The position numbers and the translations under genes are program-made. Positions 25,772 to 32,212 of a DNA stretch of 32,212 nt are shown here, one piece after another. The DNA comes from Chloroflexota bacterium (lineage in GTDB: Bacteria; Chloroflexota; Anaerolineae; Anaerolineales; Anaerolineaceae): NCBI GenBank assembly GCA_012797815.1, contig JAAZOK010000088.1, forward strand, positions 1 through 32,212. Direction: 5' to 3'. Positions within the stretch are counted from its first letter, which is position 1, and every line of letters starts with the position of its first letter. Under the pieces are notes generated by a model. It had not been told where the DNA came from. It searched no databases and saw only the letters and a program-made list of their open reading frames with translations.

Positions 25772-25857
25772 TTTGCGATTATACGATAGTTTCTCCATTC
25801 TCCTGGCGCGAAGGATCAAGTAAATTATGGTAGCATTAATCCGCTTTTGGAGAGATC

Positions 25858-26802
25858 ATGCGCGTTGGACAGAATCCTGCCAAACAGATAAACAACATCA
25901 GCAAGCCACAGCGAATTACCGTGGCTGTTTTAAACTATATCCCCTACCAGAAAGGATATTTTTCCGAATCATTTTCAGTCCTGCAGCGTTGTTTGGGTAG
26001 CATTTTGGAGAATACCCAGCAACCCTTTGATCTGATGGTTTTTGATAATGGAAGCTGTACCGAGGTAAAACATTTTTTACTGGAATTACAGGCAGCCGGA
26101 AAAATCCAGTATCTGATCCTTTCGGAGAAAAATGTGGGCAAAGGGGGTGCCTGGGAGTTCATTTTCAACGCTGCACCGGGGGAAATCATTGCGTATAGTG
26201 ATAATGATGCCTTGTTCTATAAAAATTGGCTGAAAAAGAGCGTCAAGGTCTTGGAGACCTTTCCGAGGGTGGGAATGGTTACGGCGCGGGCATTGCGAAC
26301 CAGCCCTGAACTATCAACGAATACGGTAAAATGGGCAAATTCTGAAAAAGAAGCTGTGCTTGAGCAAGGCGATTTCATAGATTATGCTGATTTTTATGAT
26401 TTTTCGGTGACCCTTGGTTATTCTGATGAAAAACTAAGGGAAGAATATGAATCTAAAGTAGATCAACGGATCACCTATCATGATGTAAGGGCGTTTGTTG
26501 GAGCAAATCATTTTCAATTTACCGGCTGGAAAAAAGTCTTGCAGGAATGTCTCCCATTCGATATGCAGAAACCGCTGGGGCAGGTGAGAGAACTGGATGA
26601 AAAGCTCAACCATAGGGGGTATTTGAGGTTGATGATCGATGGTTATCTTGTCCAAAATATGAGCAACCGGGTTCCGGCGGGCGGCGTCTCCAAACCACAG
26701 CTTGTTGTAAAAAAGAAATTCCGCTTCAGAGATATCCGTATCGTACGAAAGATCTTGCTTTGGATCCATGACCGGGTCTTTAACCTCTATTATGAAAAGT
26801 GA
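25858..26802 (+). CDS. Glycosyltransferase family 2 (paralogue A)
   Basis: A 314-residue GT-A enzyme. ITVAVLNYIPYQKGYFSES opens the fold, PFDLMVFDNGS holds the first nucleotide-binding Asp, and AAPGEIIAYSDNDALFYKNW contains the metal-binding D-x-D at 115-117. ETFPRVGMVTARAL follows. It is strongly similar in layout and wording to the protein at 28286, so the two are paralogues. A clear GGAG ribosome-binding site precedes the ATG. It restarts the plus-strand run after the minus-strand lipoprotein gene, so a promoter should lie in or near the 86-base divergent gap, though I could not identify a convincing one. Sugar specificity is unknown. Confidence 0.85.
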   Translation: MRVGQNPAKQINNISKPQRITVAVLNYIPYQKGYFSESFSVLQRCLGSILENTQQPFDLMVFDNGSCTEVKHFLLELQAAGKIQYLILSEKNVGKGGAWEFIFNAAPGEIIAYSDNDALFYKNWLKKSVKVLETFPRVGMVTARALRTSPELSTNTVKWANSEKEAVLEQGDFIDYADFYDFSVTLGYSDEKLREEYESKVDQRITYHDVRAFVGANHFQFTGWKKVLQECLPFDMQKPLGQVRELDEKLNHRGYLRLMIDGYLVQNMSNRVPAGGVSKPQLVVKKKFRFRDIRIVRKILLWIHDRVFNLYYEK

Positions 26803-26806
26803 TTTC

Positions 26807-28267
26807 ATGACATTTAATCGTAAAAAGAAATATCGAATTTTTATCAGCGCCGATCATGGGCTGGCGATCGTTTATTTTTTGCAGACCCAGATGGTCCCTG
26901 CCCTGATCTATGAAGATGTGGAGGTCATACTCTTAACGGATGACGAATTGGTCCAGAAAATGGACTCTCGTTTTGGTCAGCCCGGCTTGACGATCGAAGG
27001 ATTGCGCCTGAAAGAGGTGAAGAATTACTTGAATTCTTTCCGACCATCCTATCAGTGGTGGTTGAATTTCTTCAGGCGGGTGGGTGCCTCAAAAAAGATC
27101 AACACAGAAGCGCTGGATTCGCATGTGCGCCAGGTAGAAGTGGAAGCCACCGGCAAGCGCATCTTTTTTGTAGATTTCATCCGTCTGATCGTTTCGCTCT
27201 TGAGAAAATCTCGTTTGGCAAGGAAATGGTTGATAAGGAAGCAGATGAAGTTCGTGCCCGAAAAAGGGGGCATTTATGATGACTTGTTTGAAAAATACCA
27301 GCCTGACTTGGTTGTCGCCAGCACCCCTGGTTGGAGACTGGATCGCATTCTGGTACGTGAAGCTGCCAAACGCGGCATTCCAACTGCTTCGGTCATTGTC
27401 GGATGGGACAATCCATCCAGCTACAGTCTTAATGGGGGGACAGTGGATTGGATCACCTGCTGGTCGAACATTCAAAAGGAAGAGTTGGTTAATGGCTCAG
27501 ATTGGAACCCTGCAAGAGTTAACGTCGGTGGTATCCCCTCATATGATGGATATTTTGAGCACAGATGGTTGATGAAAAAGGACGAATATTTCAAACTGCA
27601 CCACCTCGATCCTGAAAAAAAGTTGTTGGGTTATGCGTGCAGTTTTACGACTTTTTCTCCCAATTATCAAAATATAGAAGCGATAATCAATCTAATGCAA
27701 TCGGGTGAATTGGAAGAACCCTGCCAGTTGTTGATCCGTTTCCATCCCAACCATTTCCTGGATGATCCTCTATTTCGGGGTGAAAAAGAGCATATCACCA
27801 GATTAGCCAGGGAGAATCCCAATGTTCATCTGGTGGAACCGGTGCCGCTGGGCGGTGATCTGGGATATTATTCCGGGGAGGATATGCCTGAGAAATCATC
27901 CATGATGGCATATTCAGATATCTTCTTAACAGTTTATTCCACTATGGTGGTGGAGGCGTCCATCCATGATACGCCGATCATCAGCGTCTGTTTTGATGTG
28001 CCGGGGGGATGGAAAGATTCGAACCGTTTCTATTTACCGCTTTCAACCATTGGGAATTGGCCAACCCATAAACGTTTCATTGACTCCGGTGCCGGGAGAG
28101 TAGCTTTGAATATCGATGAATTGAAAGAACATATGAACACTTATCTGCGTGACCCTGAAATTGATCTTGAAAAACAGAGGAATTTTATTAAGGACGAATG
28201 TACCTATATTGACGCCAGCGCAGGACGGCGGACCGCCGGATTCCTGCTTTCACTGATCCGTCAATAA
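26807..28267 (+). CDS. GT-B-like transferase (capsule / CDP-glycerol-transferase type)
   Basis: A protein of about 486 residues from the ATG at 26807, 4 bases after the preceding stop. The frame extends to 26768 and 26792, which would overlap the previous gene. The N-terminal half is alpha/beta (YRIFISADHGLAIVYFLQTQ, PDLVVASTPGWRLDRILVRE). The C-terminal half has LLIRFHPNHFLDD and AYSDIFLTVYSTMVVEASIH followed by DTPIISVCFD, the RHP and S-T-V-x-E motifs shared by capsule-synthesis and glycerophosphotransferase-type GT-B proteins. It is probably cytoplasmic. It lies between two paralogous GT2 genes, so the three may act in sequence on one repeat unit. Donor and acceptor are not identifiable. 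Confidence 0.7.
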   Translation: MTFNRKKKYRIFISADHGLAIVYFLQTQMVPALIYEDVEVILLTDDELVQKMDSRFGQPGLTIEGLRLKEVKNYLNSFRPSYQWWLNFFRRVGASKKINTEALDSHVRQVEVEATGKRIFFVDFIRLIVSLLRKSRLARKWLIRKQMKFVPEKGGIYDDLFEKYQPDLVVASTPGWRLDRILVREAAKRGIPTASVIVGWDNPSSYSLNGGTVDWITCWSNIQKEELVNGSDWNPARVNVGGIPSYDGYFEHRWLMKKDEYFKLHHLDPEKKLLGYACSFTTFSPNYQNIEAIINLMQSGELEEPCQLLIRFHPNHFLDDPLFRGEKEHITRLARENPNVHLVEPVPLGGDLGYYSGEDMPEKSSMMAYSDIFLTVYSTMVVEASIHDTPIISVCFDVPGGWKDSNRFYLPLSTIGNWPTHKRFIDSGAGRVALNIDELKEHMNTYLRDPEIDLEKQRNFIKDECTYIDASAGRRTAGFLLSLIRQ

Positions 28268-28285
28268 GGAAAGGAAGTAGAAGAT

Positions 28286-29272
28286 ATGCCAAGAATAGGA
28301 ATGAATCCTTCTCGTGGACAGAGCACCGACTATAAGCCGGCTAAAGTAACCCTGGTCATGTTGACCTATATTCCCAATGACATCGGTTATTTCGAAAAAA
28401 GGTTTGAAGTCCTTAGAACCAGCTTGGAAAGCTACATCCAGAACACCACTATTCCGTATGATCTGATCGTCTTTGATAACAACAGCAATGCCAATGTGGT
28501 CAATTATCTAAAGGATATGCGCGATAGGGGCAAGATCGATTATTTGATCCTTTCCAGCCGCAATATCGGGAAAATGGGAGCGTTGCAGATCGCTTTCCGG
28601 GCTGCTCCGGGCGAGATCATCGCTTATACCGATGATGATGTTTTCTTTTTACCGGGTTGGCTGGAACGTCATCTGGAAGTGCTTGAAACTTACCCCAGGG
28701 TGGGTATGGTGACCGGTCTGTATATTCGCCCCCACATGAAAGAAGGAATCGGGTCCGTTATGCGGTTCATCGAAGAAGGCAATGCGGATGTGCGTCGTGG
28801 TGACCTGGTATCCAAAGATCTGCAGCTTCATTATATTGAGAATACCGGGAGAACCTGGGAACAGTATCAAAAAGAGACGGAAGGCTTGGAGGATATGGTT
28901 CTCACCTATAAAGGTGTCACCGCATTGGCGTCTTCGGGGCATTATCAATTTGTGACCCGTAAAGAGGTGATCTTGCAGGCGCTTCCGGGTGTCTGGCAGA
29001 GCCAGCTCATGGGCAAAATGCGGGAACTTGACCTGCAGGTCGATCTGATGGGTTATCTGCGTTTATGCACCCACCCGGCCACCATCCGTTTGCTGGGGAA
29101 TGTGATCGACCCCGAAATGGCGAAACAGATCAGCGCATACGGCTTCTCCATCACCCCCAGTGAAGTAAAAGTCCAGGAAAGAACACTCAGGGCGCGCATC
29201 ATGCGCCTTCCATTTGTGCAGAGAGTGGCGTACTTTTTATATAATCGCTTGTTCAAGATCATCAATGCGTAG
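28286..29272 (+). CDS. Glycosyltransferase family 2 (paralogue B)
   Basis: A 328-residue GT-A enzyme: VTLVMLTYIPNDIGYFEKRF, then PYDLIVFDNNS and APGEIIAYTDDDVFFLPGWL with the metal-binding Asp cluster at 116-118, then LETYPRVGMVTGLYIRP. Like the protein at 25858 it begins with a short basic G-x-NP segment and ends with a hydrophobic-basic tail (VQRVAYFLYNRLFKI), so the two arose by duplication. An insertion after residue 150 (EGIGSVMRFIEEGNADVRRG) differs from the paralogue and could change acceptor choice. A GGAAAGGAAG ribosome-binding region precedes the ATG. It is 18 bases after the GT-B-like gene, in the same operon. Confidence 0.87.
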   Translation: MPRIGMNPSRGQSTDYKPAKVTLVMLTYIPNDIGYFEKRFEVLRTSLESYIQNTTIPYDLIVFDNNSNANVVNYLKDMRDRGKIDYLILSSRNIGKMGALQIAFRAAPGEIIAYTDDDVFFLPGWLERHLEVLETYPRVGMVTGLYIRPHMKEGIGSVMRFIEEGNADVRRGDLVSKDLQLHYIENTGRTWEQYQKETEGLEDMVLTYKGVTALASSGHYQFVTRKEVILQALPGVWQSQLMGKMRELDLQVDLMGYLRLCTHPATIRLLGNVIDPEMAKQISAYGFSITPSEVKVQERTLRARIMRLPFVQRVAYFLYNRLFKIINA

Positions 29273-29321
29273 ATTTGATGGAAATGCCGGTTCGACATAC
29301 AGAGTATACTCATAGAGAATC

Positions 29322-30344
29322 ATGAAATTCCTGGTAGCGGGTTTGGGTTCGATCGGTCGAAGACACCTGCGCAATTTGGTTGCGCTGGGTGAGAAGGATA
29401 TCCTCCTTTTCAGGACCCATCAGGCCAGCTTGCCGGATGCCGATCTTGCCAGCTTTCCGGTCGAAACCGATCTTCAGAAAGCCCTGGCTGCCAGCCCGGA
29501 TGCGGTGATCATCTCGAACCCAACTTCCCTGCATCTGAAAGTCGCCATCCCGGCTGCCACGGCTGGTTGCAATTTGCTGATGGAAAAACCCCTCAGTGTA
29601 AATGAAGAAGGATTATCCGATCTACAGAAAATTCTTGCGGCAAATAAGAAGGAATGTCTGGTCGGATTTCAGTTCCGCTTTCACCCTGCTTTTCAGCAGA
29701 TCGCGCGTTGGGTGAAAACCGGAAAAATCGGAGGGGTCATTTCAGCCAGTGTTTATTGGGGCGAATATCTGCCCGGCTGGCATCCCTGGGAAGATTATCG
29801 TACCTCATACAGTGCCCGCAAAGATCTGGGTGGGGGGGTTGTTCTGACCCTATGCCATCCTATCGATTATTTGCGCTGGATGTTGGGTGAAGTGGAAGCG
29901 GTTTCCGCATTTACCGGAAAAGTGAGTGAATTGGAGTTGCAGGTGGAGGATGTGGCAGAAATCACCATGCAACACACCGGTGGGGCGGTTTCCCACATTC
30001 ATCTGGACTATTTCCGCCGGCCCAAACGTCATGAGGTGGAGATAACCGGAAGCAGTGGCACGATTACCTGGGATGAAGAGGTGGGAAAAGCCGGCTGCTA
30101 CGATGCTTCAACCGGGCAATGGACTTTTTATGAAGCCCCTCCTGATTTTGAACGCAATACCTTGTATCTGGACGAAATGCGTCATTTTCTGGACGTTCTT
30201 TCGCGAAATACAACCCCGCTTTGCTCTTTGGAGGATGGTATGCGCGTGCAGAAGATCATCGCAGCTGTATATGAGAGTTCAAATGAAAACCAGCGTAAGG
30301 TGGTGTTGCAGGATGAAAGAAAAGAGGAGTACCCATTCCGATGA
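29322..30344 (+). CDS. Gfo/Idh/MocA-family oxidoreductase
   Basis: A 340-residue NAD(P)-dependent enzyme. GLGSIGRRH (7-15) binds the dinucleotide, EKPLS (88-92) contains the conserved Lys89, and LTLCHPIDYLRWMLG provides Asp182 and a neighbouring His179 in the active-site region. The C-terminal beta-sheet domain ends near EDGMRVQKIIAAVYESS. Family members oxidise or reduce hydroxyls of sugars or sugar nucleotides. The 49-base gap upstream is the widest between same-strand genes in this part, and the gene overlaps the next by ATGA. The order Gfo/Idh, PtmA-like SDR, NeuA-type cytidylyltransferase suggests a supply or modification step for a legionaminic-type sugar; this is inferred from context. 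Confidence 0.85.
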   Translation: MKFLVAGLGSIGRRHLRNLVALGEKDILLFRTHQASLPDADLASFPVETDLQKALAASPDAVIISNPTSLHLKVAIPAATAGCNLLMEKPLSVNEEGLSDLQKILAANKKECLVGFQFRFHPAFQQIARWVKTGKIGGVISASVYWGEYLPGWHPWEDYRTSYSARKDLGGGVVLTLCHPIDYLRWMLGEVEAVSAFTGKVSELELQVEDVAEITMQHTGGAVSHIHLDYFRRPKRHEVEITGSSGTITWDEEVGKAGCYDASTGQWTFYEAPPDFERNTLYLDEMRHFLDVLSRNTTPLCSLEDGMRVQKIIAAVYESSNENQRKVVLQDERKEEYPFR

Positions 30345-31150
30345 GTGCAGTGGAAGACATTTTTGATCTAAAAGAGAAGGTGGTTCTGGTGACCGGCGCT
30401 GCAGGGCTGATCGGATCCCGTTTCTGTAAGGTGTTGCTTGGAGCGCATGCCAGTGTGGCAGCGGCTGACCTGAATGTCCAAAAAGTAAATGGCATGCTGG
30501 AGGGTTTGGGAGAAAACAAAACCAGGATCAGTGGGTTTGAGGTGGATATCACCTCTTCCTCATCCGTCCAAAAACTGGTTGAACAGGTGCATGCAGAATT
30601 TGGAGCCCTTGATGTTTTGGTGCACTGTGCTGCGCTGGACCCCAAATTTGATCAGGATCATAAGAACAACCACCATGTGAGTTTTGAGGATTTTCCACTC
30701 GAAATGTGGCAGCAGGCGTTGGATGTGAACCTTACCGGAGCGTTTTTATGTGTGCAGGAAGCGGCGCGCGTTATGAAAGCGCAGGGGAAAGGCAATATCA
30801 TCCTGATCTCTTCCATTTATGGGATGGTCGCTCCGGATCAGCGTTTGTATCAGGCAGGCTCTTTTAAACCACCCTATTACAGCGTTTCCAAAGCCGGCAT
30901 TTTGGGCCTGACCCGTTATGTGGCTGCCTATTATGCCAATAGTTCGATTCGTATTAATGCACTATCACCCGGTGGAATTTATAATAATCACGATAAAGAA
31001 TTTGACGAAGCTTATTCCAGCCGTTCCATCATGGGCAGGATGGCGGATATTTCAGAATTGGATGGTGCCCTGTTGTTTCTTGCGTCCGATGCATCCAGTT
31101 ATATGACCGGAGCCAATCTGGTGGTGGATGGTGGTTGGACCGCCTGGTAA
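30341..31150 (+). CDS. PtmA-like short-chain dehydrogenase
   Basis: A 269-residue classical SDR: TGAAGLIG (18-25), DVLVHCAALD, the catalytic Ser157 or Ser158 in ILISSIYG, and YYSVSKAG with Tyr180 and Lys184. The long loop before the Tyr (APDQRLYQAGSFKPP) and the closing SDASSYMTGANLVVDGGWTA resemble Campylobacter PtmA, an SDR encoded beside the cytidylyltransferase PtmB in flagellin-glycosylation loci. A related place before a NeuA-type gene is kept here. It starts inside the last codons of the preceding gene (ATGA overlap) with AGAGGAGT upstream. The exact substrate is not known; an oxidation/reduction step in acidic-sugar or hexosamine precursor formation is likely. Confidence 0.85.
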   Translation: MSAVEDIFDLKEKVVLVTGAAGLIGSRFCKVLLGAHASVAAADLNVQKVNGMLEGLGENKTRISGFEVDITSSSSVQKLVEQVHAEFGALDVLVHCAALDPKFDQDHKNNHHVSFEDFPLEMWQQALDVNLTGAFLCVQEAARVMKAQGKGNIILISSIYGMVAPDQRLYQAGSFKPPYYSVSKAGILGLTRYVAAYYANSSIRINALSPGGIYNNHDKEFDEAYSSRSIMGRMADISELDGALLFLASDASSYMTGANLVVDGGWTAW

Positions 31151-31167
31151 TATATAAAAGGACTGGA

Positions 31168-32212
31168 ATGAATAAAAATAGATCAGAGATTCTGGCAGTG
31201 ATCCCCGCACGAGGGAATTCCAAGAGTATCCCGCGCAAGAATATCAAAGAGCTGGCGGGTTTTCCGTTGATCGCGTATAGTATTGCCGCAGCCAGACAGG
31301 CTACCAAAGTGACCCGTGTGATCGTTTCTACCGATGACGAGGAGATCGCACAGGTTGCCAGACAGTTTGGCGCAGAAGTCCCGTTCATGCGCCCGGCGGA
31401 ATACGCTCAGGATCAGACGCTGGATCTGCCGGTGTTCGAACATGCGCTCACCTGGCTGCGCGAACAGGAGGGTTACGAAGCCGATGTTGTCATTCAATTA
31501 AGACCGACTTCTCCCATCCGCCCCAGCCATTGTGTGGATGATGCGATCGAAATTCTGCAGACACACCCGCAAGCCGATTGCGTGCGGGGTGTGGTGATAG
31601 CTGGACAGAATCCATATAAGATGTGGCATATCCAGCCGGACGGGGTTTTACGCCCCATTCTGACCGTAGAAGGGATAAAGGAAGCCTATAATGCCCCCCG
31701 CCAGGCTCTGCCGCCCGTTTACTGGCAAACCGGGCATATCGATGCCATCCGTCCCGCCACCATTCTGGAAAAACATTCCATGACAGGCGCTGTGATCTAT
31801 CCCTTGCTCATTGACCAGTCGTTTACGATCGATATTGATACCATGTACGATTGGCAAAATGCCGAACGCCTGATCATGGGCGGTAGCCTGGAGATGGTCA
31901 TCCCTTCAGAAGGAAAAAAGAGATTTCCGCAGAAATTATCCCTGATCTTAATGGATTTTGACGGCGTGATGACCGATGACCGGGTTTGGGTGGACGAACA
32001 GGGGCACGAAATGGTGGCTGCCAACCGGGGGGATGGATTGGGGTTGGAATTGTTGCGCAAGCAGTTGGGCATTCCGGTGGTGGTGATATCCAAAGAAAGG
32101 AATCCGGTGGTCGCCAAACGATGCGAAAAATTGCAGCTTCCCTATAAACAGGGTATCGATGATAAAGCGTCCGTTATCAAGGCATTGATATCTGAATACT
32201 CAGTGGCGCCGG
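31168..32212 (+). CDS. Acylneuraminate cytidylyltransferase fused to KdsC-like HAD phosphatase (partial)
   Basis: The frame is open from the ATG at 31168 to the right edge (348 codons), so the 3' end is missing. Residues 8 to about 230 are a NeuA-type CMP-sugar synthetase: AVIPARGNSKSIPRKN (10-25, CTP loop), VIVSTDDEEIA, VIQLRPTSPIRP, and PPVYWQTGHIDAI with FTIDIDTMYDW. Residues about 255 onward are a HAD phosphatase: LILMDFDGVMTDD (nucleophile Asp263, Asp265), then GDGLGLELLRKQLGIPVVVI and SKERNPVVAKRC, as in KdsC-like C1-type phosphatases. Such fusions activate a nonulosonic acid with CTP and can remove a 9-phosphate from its precursor. It is 17 bases after the SDR, with AAAGGAC upstream. 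It closely fits the PtmB/LegF/NeuA group, but which acid it uses is not decidable here. Confidence 0.88.
   Translation, partial: MNKNRSEILAVIPARGNSKSIPRKNIKELAGFPLIAYSIAAARQATKVTRVIVSTDDEEIAQVARQFGAEVPFMRPAEYAQDQTLDLPVFEHALTWLREQEGYEADVVIQLRPTSPIRPSHCVDDAIEILQTHPQADCVRGVVIAGQNPYKMWHIQPDGVLRPILTVEGIKEAYNAPRQALPPVYWQTGHIDAIRPATILEKHSMTGAVIYPLLIDQSFTIDIDTMYDWQNAERLIMGGSLEMVIPSEGKKRFPQKLSLILMDFDGVMTDDRVWVDEQGHEMVAANRGDGLGLELLRKQLGIPVVVISKERNPVVAKRCEKLQLPYKQGIDDKASVIKALISEYSVAP

Noticed and set aside
29302-29311. GAGTATACTC palindrome with a TATACT -10-like box before the Gfo/Idh gene
   Set aside because: No -35 hexamer lies at a suitable distance, and ten-base palindromes are common. An internal promoter is possible but not supported.

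Overview
The window looks like a chromosomal segment from an Anaerolineae-type Chloroflexota bacterium. That placement is inferred from the mix of genes: a DUF2089 / YvlB-like pair, a DUF6504-like protein, a solitary family-5 binding lipoprotein, and a wHTH-led Wzm/Wzt glycan operon with sialic-acid-type genes. No rRNA or other marker gene is present to confirm it. There is no tRNA, rRNA, CRISPR array, insertion sequence or phage gene. Coding density is high and no gene-free stretch exceeds about 150 bases.

Region 1 (1-5545) is housekeeping. It holds a minus-strand pair (DUF2089 regulator-like protein and a truncated YvlB-like protein), a DUF6504-like protein, a SixA-type phosphatase, an S9 peptidase, a cation diffusion facilitator with a manganese-type NDDD site, and a class V aminotransferase. 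Two intrinsic terminators (1616-1640 and 4430-4457) separate transcription units.

Region 2 (5671-10356) is a plus-strand group of four: a large alpha-toroid protein resembling heparinase-type lyases, a NodB-type deacetylase, a DegT-family PLP aminotransferase and a SAM methyltransferase. The first three overlap each other. Convergent to this group is a methyltransferase-glycosyltransferase fusion (10373-11803, minus).

Region 3 (11951 to the right edge) is a surface-glycan operon. It starts from a near-consensus sigma-70 promoter (TTGACG, 17 nt, TATAAT) just upstream of a winged-helix regulator. In order it encodes: a GDP-fucose-synthase-like reductase, a Wzm/Wzt ABC exporter with a Wzt C-terminal glycan-recognition domain, a capsule-type glycosyltransferase, a methyltransferase, a PseB-like 4,6-dehydratase, an RmlD-like reductase, a NeuB/PseI-like synthase, a GT4 transferase, an SpsF-like cytidylyltransferase and a GT-A-like transferase. 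A single minus-strand oligopeptide-type binding lipoprotein interrupts it. It then resumes with two paralogous GT2 enzymes around a GT-B-like protein, a Gfo/Idh/MocA oxidoreductase, a PtmA-like SDR, and a NeuA-type cytidylyltransferase fused to a KdsC-like HAD phosphatase that runs off the window.

Together these genes should build a lipid-linked or chain-capped polysaccharide containing a nonulosonic (sialic-acid-like) acid and probably methylated sugars, exported by Wzm/Wzt. The most unusual point is the nonulosonate pathway. A PseB-like dehydratase and a NeuB-like synthase flank an RmlD-type keto-reductase, and no PseC, PseH or PseG is visible. A second, LegF/PtmB-type cytidylyltransferase module lies 9 kb downstream. 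The chemical product cannot be assigned from known pathways.
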